In this document: in pieces, positions 26,066 to 38,699 of the stretch
Numbering within the stretch: the stretch's first letter is position 1
Layout: each line of letters starts with the position of its first letter
Assembly: GCA_037074705.1 (NCBI GenBank)
Contig: CM073591.1
Span: forward strand, 39,598,587-39,662,586
Reading direction: 5' to 3'
DNA from: Zhengitettix transpicula
Lineage: Eukaryota > Arthropoda > Insecta > Orthoptera > Tetrigidae
Length of the DNA: 64,000 nt
Notes under the pieces: model-generated
The model's database searches: none
What the model was told of the DNA's origin: nothing
The model's input: only the letters and a program-made list of their open reading frames with translations
Translations under genes and position numbers: made by a program

Positions 26066-26299
26066 AAAAATATCTAAATACAGACAAAATAAGTGATGGT
26101 ATAAATACCACACAACATGAAACCTTCCTTTCAAGTGCTAAGAAAACTAAAACCACAAGAGACTAGAGCGACACAACCGCACAATCAATTGTGATTCAAT
26201 CAAATTAAATAATTTATTTTCAAAGAAAGAAACAAGGTTTCCAGAAATGTTGTGTGTTATTTATATCATCTCTTCGTTTGTTTGTATTTGGATATTTTT
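26066..26299. mobile_element. Foldback element related to the 60.9-61.6 kb cluster
   Basis: The left arm starts AAAAATATCTAAATACAGAC and the right arm ends in its near complement (GTTTGTATTTGGATATTTTT). Inner blocks CTAGAGCGACACAACC and the AAGGTTTCCAGAAATGTTG segment recur at 60,905-61,585. No coding capacity is present. Confidence 0.75.
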
Positions 26300-26543
26300 A
26301 TTATTATTAATTTTCAAAACAGACGTATAATTTCCATTTTACTCAGAAACATGTATTTTTGAACTACTACCTTCATGTAACTCATGAACACATTTTCAGC
26401 GTCGTTGACACGTTATATGAAGGCATCTTCCCATATCATGTGCCCATCTAAATGAATAGCAATACATGTAAAAAAAACGTCAGACCTTGTATATACTTTG
26501 TAGGTAATTCTCGTTGTAAAAAAGACCCACGTGTGATCAAATT

Positions 26544-26601
26544 GAACCTGTACACTTTTAGAATGATTTTAGGAACCTGTACAGTTTTAGAATGATTTTA
26601 G
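26544..26601. repeat. 29-bp tandem duplication
   Basis: Two head-to-tail copies (26,544-26,572 and 26,573-26,601) beginning GAACCTGTACA differ at one base (C or G at position 12). Confidence 0.95.
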
Positions 26602-27544
26602 GAATATTACTTTCTTAGAATACTGTTGCACGTAGCACACGCCCCCAATAAAAGAGTTTTCTGTTTATAATAAAACACTGAGAAGTATTTAGTATTTAAT
26701 TAAGTTTAATTGTACCGAAAATATTTTTTAAAATCCATGTACTCAATTAGTTGACGCTATTAAATTAAATGGCCTAATAAAAATAAGTATTCTGAATAAA
26801 AATTTCCTATTGAAGAGCCGATGGACCAAAACAAAGTTAAAATAAGACCCCAAAAACCTTTTTTTCTCTTAACATTTCAATGTAACTCTTTACATCTCCT
26901 GGTTTTGTTGGTTTGCTAGAATTACATTTGAATCAGAAACAAATATTTTTTATCCAATCGTTTCTTATTTGAACATCTGCCAATTTTTTTTCCAGTCGAA
27001 ATCACCAGTTCCCCGATTGTAAGGGCTCGCTTCCTGTTCTCATACGCCAGACTTGCGAATCTCAACCGTATTGATTTACCATGTTTTTAGTCCGTAGCTT
27101 TTCTCCTACACACTTGTCTTCTTCGGGTAAGTGATTTATTCTCGCAATAAATATTTAAGCTCCCTCCCTCTTGGAGTAAAGTTCAAAACTTTTTCTTGTT
27201 CCGCCGTGCGGCTTGGGTCTCCTGAGTGTCCTGCGTACTTGATGCTTTTACTGTTGCTTGCAAGGTCAGTCACGATGTTTGTGAAAGTCTGCTGCTCTCC
27301 GTACGTGTCTGTGAAGCCACTTTCCACTATCACGGCTAAAAGTTAACACTTCACATAACATCTACAATCTGAACGACCTACTTCTCCTTCTGTTCTAGGC
27401 GCGAGTTATTAGAGAGAGCAAGGATGCATGTGCTGTTAAAAGCTTATAAAGACAAAACCATGGTACGATATTAGCTTAAATATTCAAAAACCAATCTATT
27501 CCGGTATTTGGTACCCAAATTAAAAATAAAATGTAGAGAACAAT

Positions 27545-27880
27545 TTTATAAATGAATCAACCAGCCAAACGTATCCGAAATATATTTTAATAAAATAAAA
27601 AATTAGAACACATTAATCAAATAAAAATTAGAACGACGTATCGTTCCTATTAGAAACCTCTTCAGGCGTAAATGTAAAACATTTACAAATCTGAATATTT
27701 AAAAATTTTGAGAAAACGAGATTTTATTAAATGATATTTATAGTAAAATTATGTGAAAATTTATTGAACTAAAAATTTATGTCTTGAAATATTACTACAA
27801 AATTAAAATTTTGTTTCAATAATTTCTAAAAATGCCTTACCCACACACAGAAGCAAATATGGCTGTTATATAGACAATGA
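27545..27880. repeat. Copy of the Penelope-like arm also found at 60.5 and 61.9 kb
   Basis: Shares GAAATATATTTTAATA, AAAAATTAGAACA, the CGTATCGTTC block and later GTCTTGAAATATTA-type blocks with 60,511-60,850. On the minus strand CTGAAGA is followed by a GTTTC...GGAAC stem and GATACGTCG. The minus strand also encodes a short VGK-containing peptide near 27,860, weakly like a GIY-YIG endonuclease signature of Penelope-like elements. Confidence 0.6.
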
Positions 27881-29814
27881 TTTAAACAGGAAAAAATTAC
27901 AATTATTATTTACAACAACATCCTTATTAAATTGTATCATTTATTGGACCTAATGTACAAAATTTCGCCCATAAATCTTGATAAATTATAAAAAAAAATA
28001 CTTTATTAAATTACTGGAATATGTGGAAAAAATTATATGTACAAAATAAAGCTAAATAAAATTTAAATAACATAAAATGTTACGCAGAAAAAAGTTAATT
28101 ACAATAAAAAACTGTATTTATAAATTCAGAGAGAAGCGAAGTACATTTATGTGTATTATTATTATTTATTGAGGTTTATAATGGCCGCGTCGACATCATG
28201 GTCATATGTATTCTTATTCGGCAAAATATTATATTTCAATCGGGTTTTATTATAAGTTCTCGTGATTGTAAATTCATTTGTAGTATTAAATTTATTCATT
28301 CATATCTCTCTACAAATCACTGCAAAATTCTTTGATTTCTTCTAACTTTTTTTACTTGACGACAATTATTTGCTTATAAATTACCATCCAGCGCAACGTT
28401 CTTTCACCTAAAAAACATTTTTTCTTAAAGGAATATAATTGTGCCGACCAAGCCTCATGATTTTTGGGGGATTTAATTTGCTGTGTTCTTTATTGACTCT
28501 TTTTCCCTTTCGATGAGCAATCCAATATTCCCCACAGACATTGCATTTGGATCTTATGAAAACTCTGAAACAATATCTTCCTATACATAATATCGTATGA
28601 CATTTATTTAATCCATTTTACCTTTTCTTTAGCCTCCGCCATTTAATTATATCTATATTGTATTGGTTTTTTATGCATTTCGTTTGTTGGCTTATTACGA
28701 AGATATAATTAGAACTGACAGTTAAAATGATTAATTATTACGTAAATAAAATAGTCTGTGTAAGTAACCGGCAACAGTTTACACCATAATTACCCTAAAC
28801 TGGGAAAAAAATATTTAAAGGTTTATAAACACTAAAATATTAATTTATATAATATATAAAATATACATTTATCTTTACTTGATAATGCAATGTTTTATCT
28901 GCTTCGACTACATAAGATAATGTTAATTATTGTCGGAGAAGCCCAAGGGCTTTGATTTTGCGCTGCTTGCGATGGCGTGATAGTTGCGAGGAGAGTTCGC
29001 CGTCATCCATTTCGCAACGCTGAATCTAGTCGTTCGAGACGAGAATGTGAAATTTTTCTACTCAGTTCACTTGCACAACTCAGCCTTGAACAAGTAATCA
29101 AGACACGCCTCTCTTTTCCGCCAATATTCTGCGCATCTTAATTAAACAACGAGTACGTTTACCGTCTATAATAGAAACTGTTTCCTTCATTGATTATTTT
29201 CTATAACTGACACGACACAGGTAATAAATTTATTCCCACTGAATTAGGCCACTGGATGTGATAATCATGGATAGATAATTAATTATATTAATTGACTTTT
29301 ATTGTATTTATTTATGCTAAAATGCATACGGTTACCTTACGTTATTACACGTTTATTAATGGAATAATTTTTCCACGATACGTTACGTAGCAATTTATGC
29401 ATAATTATATGCTTATAAATTTCCATGAAATTCTTTGCAGCCAATCTGCTTCTTCACTTTCACTCGAAACTTTTTAAGTTTCGAGATTTATATTTATTTT
29501 ATTAACGATAAGTTATTTAACTGCATAAGTAATTAAGAATTTTTAGATCAGTAACTGGAAACTTTTACCACTAAAATCCACAAATGTGCATATTTATAAG
29601 TATTCCTTTTAAGTCGCCCAATATAAAAACAAATTTTTGATTCTTATAAAGTATAAGAAGATTGTAAGTAAATTTTTAACTTCACTTGTAATTTCTCCAT
29701 TGTCCATTAAGTCCAATTTCCAATAGTTACATAACGGTTTGTTATTATTAAATTATAAGGGTTTGATACTATATAGTTAAATATTAGTTTAAATGTTATA
29801 AAAAATATTTAGGG

Positions 29815-30131
29815 AAATAAACCACACACAGTTTATTATATTTTTAAGAATATTAATAGGAAGCAGCTTCCGACCCAGTTGGTCATTTTCAACCTCTAAT
29901 ACAATCGGATAACATTTATTAAAAATACATCATTGTGATATTTTAGCGTAAGGTTACTCATTTAAAACCATCATTGAGACAACAACAGGCCTTCCGACAT
30001 TTTAGATGGTTTTAACTTTGAGGATAAAGTCTTACATTTGTAATAATTATTAGCCGAGGTTGAAAATGACTGACTAGGTCGAAAGCTTCTTCTTATTGAA
30101 AATATTAGCACTAGAGATGTTGTGGTTTATT
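29815..30131. mobile_element. Foldback element, arms about 80 bp
   Basis: The left arm (29,815-29,896, ending GGTCATTTTCAACCTCT) and right arm (30,055-30,131, starting GAGGTTGAAAATGACTGAC) are inverted and diverged. They share AAGC[T/A]TC and the AATAAACCACA terminus. A smaller inverted pair (AAAACCATC / GATGGTTTT) lies in the centre. Confidence 0.75.
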
Positions 30132-33100
30132 ATCCAGAATAGTGATCTTGAAACAGTCTATATTAATCAAATGGTTATTAATAATTTATTTGAAGAAAAT
30201 TATAATTATTTACCAAATTCACAGATAATTTATTTAAAACCGACATAAAATAGATCGCAATTTATTATTTAGCTAGTTACTTAATATGTAGATAAAATTA
30301 ATTGAAACATGGATAAAATAGCAAATTGTTTGACCTTGGTTATACGACCGTATACTCTTTATATCTCAGGTAAACTTTAAAATGTGTTAAATTAAATGCG
30401 CTGCTTCAGCTCCACGTTATTCTGATGTTAGTTTATCGTGCGGTATCCTGAACGAATATTTCCCAAATTTTTCTTCCTGTTGGTTGAATCCAGACTCTTG
30501 TGTTCATTTATATCGTTGGCTATCTGCGTCTACTTTTTTCTACATATCAAAAAATCAAAATTGATTTTGATAACTCCCGCTTTATACTTCTTTTCTTGTC
30601 TTATTAGGTATCGGACCCTGTCAACGTGGATTACAAGTTATTTGATTCGGTCGTTACCGCCCTGAACTAGTCATTAGCGTTCGGAAAATAACGTCTTACA
30701 AAACATATTCATGGACTCAGATAATGATCGACAAATAGTTAGCTTTATTTTATCGACCTTCTTCACGGATCTCGGATGTTACACAGATTTTAATAATTCC
30801 ATTAGTCCTCGGTTGAGGAAATATGATAAGTTATAAATTAAATTAAAAACAGTTACTAGAAACTATGGTATGATAACCTAGAACATATTTTGTTGTACAG
30901 TATAATTAAATGTACAATATAGTAATTTCAAATTAATTAATAGCATCAAATAGATTAAACGGACTTAATATGTATATAGAGTATAATAGGACCTCAGTTC
31001 GTAGACTAATTTCATCCTAATGGTGTTTATTTGTACTTTCGCAAAGAATAGACGAAAATAATGAGATAGAGACAGCGTAAGAAAGAGGAGAGCCAGAAAT
31101 ATTTTAAGGTAAACACACCCCTAGCCAATGGATTTTGAGAGCTAAAATCCTAGTGAAAATTTTTTTTAAAAATAATAATAATAATAAATGTTAATTATAA
31201 GGAAGAAACTGTTTGTAAATTTGGAGAAAATAATAAAAAAAGTAATATTCCAAGCTGAATATGTCTTACAGGCGTTGACCCCCTTCGTTGGATCTGCCCA
31301 ACTGGAATTAACATGAATATTGGAACCTTTAACGTACTAAAAATCTTAGTCACACTGCCAACAGAAATACAAATATATCCTTAAGGAGAACATCCTGGTT
31401 AGAGGTAATAGATCCCAGATTAAGCTTTTCCTCGGGAGTTTTGTAAGAATCAAACTTAAAAATTGCGTTCTTGGCACAAGAACACGTAAGTTGGCTTCTG
31501 AGTAGAGCCTAGGGAAAGCTACGTGAAAATGGACCAATAAGGGAATTCGAGACCCACAAGGAAATAAATAAAGAAATTAGATTAATTTTCTGTCCTGTCA
31601 TCATCCATTTAACAAGCAAATGAGTCATGAAGTAAAGTTTCTATTTATTCTCATGATAACAGATTTGAAGCATGAGTCCCAGATAAAATAATATCAAACC
31701 AATAATAAATCATTTATAGAACCTTAATGTCTACATCATACATCTATTTCATTAAAAGATTATTCAAGTCACAGTGAAAATTAACTCAAAGTCCTGGGAA
31801 TAATTCTCTTATACTTTGTAATAATTAATATGTACTGAATAACTGTAACGTTGCATTCGATGCGGCTCAAAATAAAAAAATTAAAAAAATTACTTACGTT
31901 CCATCCAGATCTTCGGGTTTGAAACGTCCATAGCCTACATCAGCCAATGAACCCAAAAATATTTTATTATATTTTATAATGTAATTTAAAAGAAAACCTG
32001 TAGCACCAAATAAAGTGTGTGTGTTTTATTCAATCAAGATTTCACATCCGAAGAAACTGTTAGGTAAAATACGGATGAATTGAATAATCTATGACATACG
32101 ATAAAAACAACACACTGGCTCTATGGAAATTTTATCCAGTTAGCTTGGACAGAACACATTTTAGCGGTAAAAACACATTAGTTAGTGACGTTTTTTTTCG
32201 TGAATCAAAAATGTGTGGGTCAAAACTTTACACTATAGAAGATTCTGACTCGTTAATAAACTTTATGGTGATTAGATCGCCGAGTCAATAATTTTGAAAT
32301 CAACTTTGTTTTTGGTCGAGAAATAAAATAGCGTTGAAATAAATGTAAGAACTGAAAATGATAAAATGTTGAGCAATTAAAAAAATTAACAAGGTGTATT
32401 TTAAGGAACTCATAATTTAATCCTCAATCCCGATGTTAATATTCAAATCCTCTTTTGAAGCATGAAATGAAAAAATCTCTTTAAAGTACGTAAGAGTGCA
32501 ACTTAGGAAGTTTGTTTAACGTTTATTAATCACTGACGGTTCCATCTTCTCTCCCTTTAGTACAAAAATGATGTTTTGCACTGAATAAATTTATGTATTG
32601 AAGTTGTCTTTTAGCTCTGTTTCCCCAGTATGTGTGGGCATGGAAATTTCGAAGTTATTACTCCCACGTTTCGTATGTAAAATGTTCAGAGATGCTGAAA
32701 AATCGACACTGCGAATTAATTGTCAATGATATAATTTATCAGATAAATAACTGTCAAAAATAAGTGATAAAATTTAAACTTGTCTCTTATTTTACTATTT
32801 GCTTATCTAATAGTACACTTTTAATACAGACGTTTTATATTATATAAAATATTTTACTATAAAAAATTTACTATACGTAAGAAAACGGAAAGTGATTTCC
32901 CGAGATATTTTGTATTTAGACCTACGATCAAAATTAGACATGTTGAAAGGTATTATAGTTGAACAGAAAATAATATTTAAACAGCGAAGGTATAAGAGGG
33001 CACATTCTTTTGACCACACAAATGAAAATGTACTGAATAATTTATGTGGCGAAGTTGTAAAAAAAATTAAATTTAGATATATTATAACATTTCAATAACT

Positions 33101-33509
33101 GTAACTACAGTATTTTTTTGTTAAGAATATACGCTGTCGTTATGAAATCAACACTACTACGTTTCTTGATAATAAAATAATTACAAAACTGGATAAACAT
33201 TTTATCTCAGGATGAAAATAAAAATTATGATTCTCACTGTACATTAAAGAAAAATATGCGATCACCATTGCTTACATTAAAGCCAAATAATGTTACTTCT
33301 GCTCCTCTCGTAAGAAAAATTTATCCATTAATATATATAAACGATTCCTTCAGTCAAAAATATTTCTTTATTTCTTTCCACCGACAATTATAGCTACCAA
33401 ACGACAACTGAAACCGAAAAAGTGATATCTGAAAAAGAGATATGTATGGCCCAAACTAAATAGGGATAAAATAAAGAACTTTCTACGTTTTGTATCATGC
33501 CAATATATG

Positions 33510-33544
<35 letters not shown>

Positions 33545-34893
33545 TATACTCTGAAATATTTATAGAATCATATAATTATATTTTTATAATTAACCTATGT
33601 CCAACAGAAAAAAATTGAGAAATTATTCAAAATCAGAGAAAATATTTGAAAATCGGCAATACTAATATGTAGACACTTAAATTTTGTTTATTAATGCTTC
33701 TTTTCAACCACATTCCACAACGGTGCCTCACTTCTCCAAGGAATAAACAAAAGGTCATTACGCAACTATTTCTCAACCTGTTTTCTGCTCTTAATGTCTG
33801 CCGTCTTTAAGTGCATTTAATTTCTTTATTTCCTCTGTCTCCGCACATCTTAACGACCCAAAAAAAAACTCAGCGTCGCGGTGGAAGACCAAACATCCTC
33901 CTAATGAAAAACATTAAAGTTATTTAGTCTTACCTTCTGCAAACGAGTTGCCAATCAGTAATCAATATTTATATTCTTTGAAGTCCGTTCATTAATTTTC
34001 TGTATTCTAGTACCTAAGATGACAGATAAAACATTTGTGAAGCTAAACAAGTTTTTTTGTTATTTCCTTTTGAGAAGCATTCAGTTGCAGGAACAAACAA
34101 ACAAAACTTTCCATAAGACGAGAAAAAGTCGATAAGGATTGTTTAATGATAATCATAATTTTCAAACAGGCCGTTAGGAGAAAACAGAAATCACTCAAAG
34201 AGTTTACAATATTGCAGATGAATGATAAAAGTATTCGGCCCCCGGAAAAATGCGGAATTAATTATTAATAAATTTTTCGCGGTTAAAGCTAAAACTCACG
34301 AAATTAATTGTTGAAAAAATATAACGAGGCTTCGAAGGAATGTAACAGGAATACTCGTATGTTAATATTATTGGTACGCGTGTATCTCTCCAGAATTAAC
34401 AGCTTTTATATATTATATATTTATATACTGTGGTCTCATTTCTTTCTTCATCTTGCAGCTTTCTTCCGGCCCCGCTTGTTAAATACCCTTCTTAATGGGA
34501 ATTTATATTGCCGCAGAATCCTTTCTCTGTAATCATTCTTTCTCTTTCGAGTGTTTAAATTTATTACATGTACAATGATTTTATTCAAGAACAGAATAAT
34601 GCTTTCAATCAAAACTCACCTCTGAAGTAAATAAGTAAATAAGTGGTTTTTATTTTTCAAGAATTGTAAAAGAAGTATGTGAATCGTCATGATTAATAAT
34701 TAGTACATATATAGATATATATAAATTCCCAAGTTACAAAAAAAAATTATGTGGAAGAAACAATTTGACAATTATAACTAATAACACAATTAATATTCAC
34801 TTTTTTAAAGCCAAAGAAAAAATTCCATTTAAATTGGTTTATATTTTCATGTAATTTATTGAATTTAAAGAAGCCTTTTTATCAAAGGATCAT
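30132..34893. other. Non-coding stretch
   Basis: No gene is supported. There is an AT microsatellite near 33,512-33,545. Short frames here (for example 32,892-33,098) show no domain and have AT-driven composition. Confidence 0.4.
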
Positions 34894-35273
34894 TATAATT
34901 TTTTTAAAATTGGTTCTGACTCCGAAATAGTAATTGCATACCCTTGTGATGTATATTTTTTATGTATTTTGTACAGGAAATTTGTTATAATTTCTTCCAC
35001 GTTGTAGATATATAACAATTTAAGAATATTATATTTTTAAATGTTTGGCTTGCCAGAACCACACTGCTTTATTCCAAAAATGAACCTTAATGCCTTCTTG
35101 TGTATGACCAGTAATCTATTCGTATACTTGGCAGAAGCACAGTCTCGTATCTCAATGCAATAATTTGAATGAGAATATATAACATCATAATATATGTTTA
35201 GAAAAATTGTCAGAGAGAACCGCTGAGAACCTCCTTGAAGTATATACATTACATTTCTTTTTACAAACAGCAT
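34894..35273 (-). pseudogene. Non-LTR retrotransposon reverse-transcriptase fragment (decayed)
   Basis: The minus-strand frame from 35,273 reads like the C-terminal, thumb-side part of Jockey/CR1-like LINE reverse transcriptases. It has IYYDVIYSHSNYCIEI, then NRLLVIHKKALRFIFG, then the region that in the family leads to ILTLPSLYIY. After a stop codon (35,037-35,039) the same frame continues with YNILKLLYIYNV, matching the family's next block, so the stop is a decay mutation. The fragment is about 125 residues against roughly 900 for an intact ORF2. The catalytic FADD-type motif lies outside it. It is a dead 5'-truncated copy. Confidence 0.75.
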
Positions 35274-35420
35274 CTATATGAACATCCTAAGACATAAATA
35301 ATGCAGTCTTTCTCGGTCTAAAGTAACTTGGCTCTCCGTTTCCGTAGTTCTCTAAGCGTTTTACACTCTTGGCCAATTCCTCTCCGTACAGGTGAATTAA
35401 TAACGAATACAGAATACAGG

Positions 35421-35508
35421 TTGCTAGAAGAGGATGACAACGTAAGTCATCGAAACGTCGTGCATATATCTCTCTTCACTCGGTTAGAATCCCGAGAAGA
35501 TTTTATTC
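35421..35508 (+). repeat. Single-arm copy of the 16.2-kb foldback element
   Basis: It contains CTAGAAGA (35,424-35,431), GATGAC...GTCATC, GAAACGTC, then ACTCGGTTAGAATCCCGAG and AGATTTTATTC. The order is that of the right arm of the element at 16,201-16,398. The stem bases differ but still pair. Confidence 0.75.
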
Positions 35509-37424
35509 ATCCTACGACATATATATCTTGATACACTTGAATTTCAAGGATCTGATCAATTTGGTAGGCCTATTATCGTTACCACTGCGTGTAAAATAAA
35601 ACCATATGTTAGTTTTTTAAGCATTTATATTGAGTATATGGAACTGAATTAACTGATTAGCATAGAAAAAATCTCGACTATGAATATACATCATTGCGGT
35701 CTTGGATGAGACCTTGAAGAATGTGATTTAATAAATTGTTTTTGAGTGTGTGTTCAGGTTTATAAAACAGATAGAGAAAGCCTCCAAATGAGCCAACAAT
35801 GATAGCTCAGTGTCCTAGGTATGGGATGGTCGAGATTATTTTAATATGATAATTCATTTCCATAGACTTTCGAGTTGAACTTTGATTGAAAGCATTTCTT
35901 CTGATCTTGTCCACATACAGCTGAACACGAAACAGAAAAATACCCATTGTAATATTGAATATAGTATATATTCAACACATTTTCAATGAATGAGTAAAGG
36001 ACAGAAATGTCTAAAGAGTGTTTTTTTCAACTTATATATAAGTTTCACTTTTGTTCGGATTAGGTACAGTAAATAATTTAATCCATTTAAATAAAGATTC
36101 CATTGTTATTTCCATTGACTACAATATTTTCGGATGACAACATTTAACGCAGCCATAATACATAAGTAAATGTGTGATGGTAAAGTAAGCGATTTCGTCG
36201 TGTTCCTGCATTGATTTTTAGGGAAATAACGTCCATTGTTTTGTCTTAGTTTTATTTTTAACACAACCAAATATTAGAATTCAGGAATGCCATAAGTTCA
36301 AGAAGTGTACAGAGTTAATTATTTTAATATTTTATGTATATAATTACACGAGTAATTAAAAATCTAGGCCCTACTTCTTCAAAAATAGTTCAAATAATCA
36401 TGACCAAGAAAATACTATGTTTTTTGAAATCGTACAGAGCTCCCAACATTTTATGGTGGTGCTTTACTTTTATAATTTTTTAAATAAATAAATGACGGAA
36501 TATTTTTCAAGAACGCGGAAACGGATTCAGACGTGAAGAAACACACCACAGTCGTCTTAATTACAGGATGTGGCGTTCAGCGTTCCCCTCCTTACTTGTA
36601 ATTACAACCTTAACCTTGTTGAATTGTTTTACGGAAATTTCATTTCCGAAATACCCCTTTTAATAAAAATAAATAAATAAGTTTTGACTCTTTCACGTTT
36701 CTCTCCGGAAGAGATAAGAGACAATTACAAGCGATAGATTTAGAACATTCTAAATATCCTCTCACCATTTTCATCCTTCGATTTAAATTACTCGCCCGGT
36801 ATCACCATTGTAGTGCATTATTTCTGCCTATAGGGATTATTCGAAATTTCAAGTTTAATTGCACTCGAGGTCAATGCACGTGTGCCTTACGGCAAGTGTA
36901 AGGACGATAGCGGAGAACGCGCACAGTTGATTAACAAATTCGGACAATTTTGGTCAAGCTCTGAAAAATTCGAATTTTTTTTTCTACTCCCAGTGGCTTC
37001 CTTCTACTCACGCAGGTAAATGGGCGTAACCCCACAAAGATTCCGATATTATCTAAATAATAAAATTGTTTTCCTGACTCCATTCTCAGCCTGGCCAAAG
37101 GACGTAACCCACTAACACCCAGCAACTTTACAAGGGCGTAACCCTCATTCCAATGACTTTTTCGAATAAGTAGTAAAAACTATCCAAAGGTTTTCCATTA
37201 ACCAAAATTTTGTAAAATGTTTGAGTTAAAGGAATACACGATTAAAAATTTTCATTTACAATGCAGTAATATTCATTTTAAAAATGTCTAAAATAAGTTT
37301 ATATTACTTTTTTTTGCGTTTCCTGTAATGTTAGCCGTTTGTAGGATACGTTGGCCAAAAACCCACCTACAAGCTCGGCAGTAATCTTTGAACATGTAGC
37401 CAGTATTCTAGATCAGTTGCCATA
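35509..37424. other. Non-coding stretch
   Basis: Nothing recognised. Short frames have no domain. Confidence 0.4.
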
Positions 37425-38325
37425 CTGATATTGTAAAGAATTATTTTTGTGGGCTGGGTTTTTACGTTAAATCAAAAATTATTGACCCTTAAAGAAATTT
37501 TTATATAAGTTTATTACAGTTAAGCATGAAAAACTCTTATCTCAGGCACCTGTGGTTTTTACATAGAAGAGATCTGCTGCCCGTAGCAAATACGTACTGC
37601 TATTCGGTGTTGTGTTGCCTGCTGTAGCTCTCGTACCGACGTACTGGCGTCTCCGTATCTCACAGCCGGCAGAACGGGTTAAGTGCAGTGATGACTTTAG
37701 TCAGGACCGTTGCAAGGCGTCGACTCAGGGACTGACCACTGGCTAAGGCGTCGTCCTCCGGGATTGATTGCTGGCAAGCCGTCGTACTAAATTGTGTGGC
37801 TTCGATGAACTCTTCACTAACAAATTGTGACCCCTTTCTCACGACGATTCTGCCTCGAACTATTTCAGAGATAACAACTTGGAAAAGTGTACAGCAGAAC
37901 TCAGGATATTTGTAGATCGGTGACACTTAAAACGTATACATGTAACGTGTAATCACATCCAGCAGCTGCGGTGAGCGCAGAACAACTGTCCAGTTTCAAA
38001 AAGCTTATCTCCGTTCCCTCCATTATAGCCTCCCATACTTTTACTTTTTTCATTATTAGAAAACTTCGTCGAAATGTCAGTTTCACTGATTCTTCCATTG
38101 TTACAAGAGTTATAGCACGCAGCTGCAGTTCCGTAGTCAACAATGGCCAACTATTCTGTCAAGTTGAGGCCAAAAATCGAGACAGGACACGAAAATTACT
38201 TGGATGGAAATATTTATCTCCTCCACCCCCACGCACGTGCACGATTTCGAATTCTCCATACCACAGCAAACAACACTTCCTAGACAAAGAAAAATTAAAC
38301 CAAAATACACGCGTTACAATATCAG
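37425..38325. mobile_element. 0.9-kb element with 12-bp inverted termini
   Basis: CTGATATTGTAA (37,425-37,436) and TTACAATATCAG (38,314-38,325) are perfect inverted ends. They bound sequence shared with 55,697-56,434, and similarity to that copy stops at these ends. With one base trimmed at each side the ends are TG...CA, as in long terminal repeats, so a solo LTR is possible. A non-autonomous DNA transposon is the alternative. AATAAA lies on the minus strand near the left end. Frames of 60-175 codons occur on both strands without recognisable domains. Confidence 0.75.
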
Positions 38326-38653
38326 ATAGACGGGCAAAAGCTATGATTCAGCCGATAGATGGACTGAAATTGAGTGACTTGGAGACATCCAGTAAATTTC
38401 ACCGAACGCATCAGCAAAATATTAACCTAAATCGCCATCAACCAAATCAACCTCCGGACGAGTCACGAGACGCCGCACGCACAAGTAACCACATTTGAAA
38501 GTTTACGTGAGTTAGAAACCAAGTTCCATGATTTTGCTACATGATTGATGTAGTTTTCTTACAAATCAGTTATTTATACTAATTTTTCCCTCGAATCCTC
38601 AGCCATAGTAGTCAGAAATAATTTAATATGAAAAAATCCTCAAAAATTACTGT

Positions 38654-38685
38654 AACGTTTCGTCCTCAATCTAGGACTTCACCAG
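38654..38685 (-). repeat. Hammerhead-like core in a lone Penelope-like arm
   Basis: On the minus strand CTGGTGA is followed by AGTCC, an 8-base loop, GGAC and GAAACGTT. Stem II pairs perfectly. The catalytic CTGATGA has one change (A to G). Confidence 0.5.
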
Positions 38686-38699
38686 CTGTACAATTGAGT

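Larger units (their letters stand above)
26300..29814. other. Non-coding stretch
   Basis: No gene is supported. A 29-bp tandem duplication lies at 26,544-26,601 and a Penelope-like arm at 27,545-27,880. A GC-richer patch at 28,935-29,060 is unassigned. Confidence 0.4.

Noticed and set aside
35802..35880. GATAGCTCAGT resembling a tRNA D-arm start
   Set aside because: No anticodon or T arm and no acceptor pairing follow.
37971..38498. 175-codon plus-strand frame
   Set aside because: It crosses the right terminus of the 0.9-kb repeat element into unique DNA, so it cannot be an intact gene of either.
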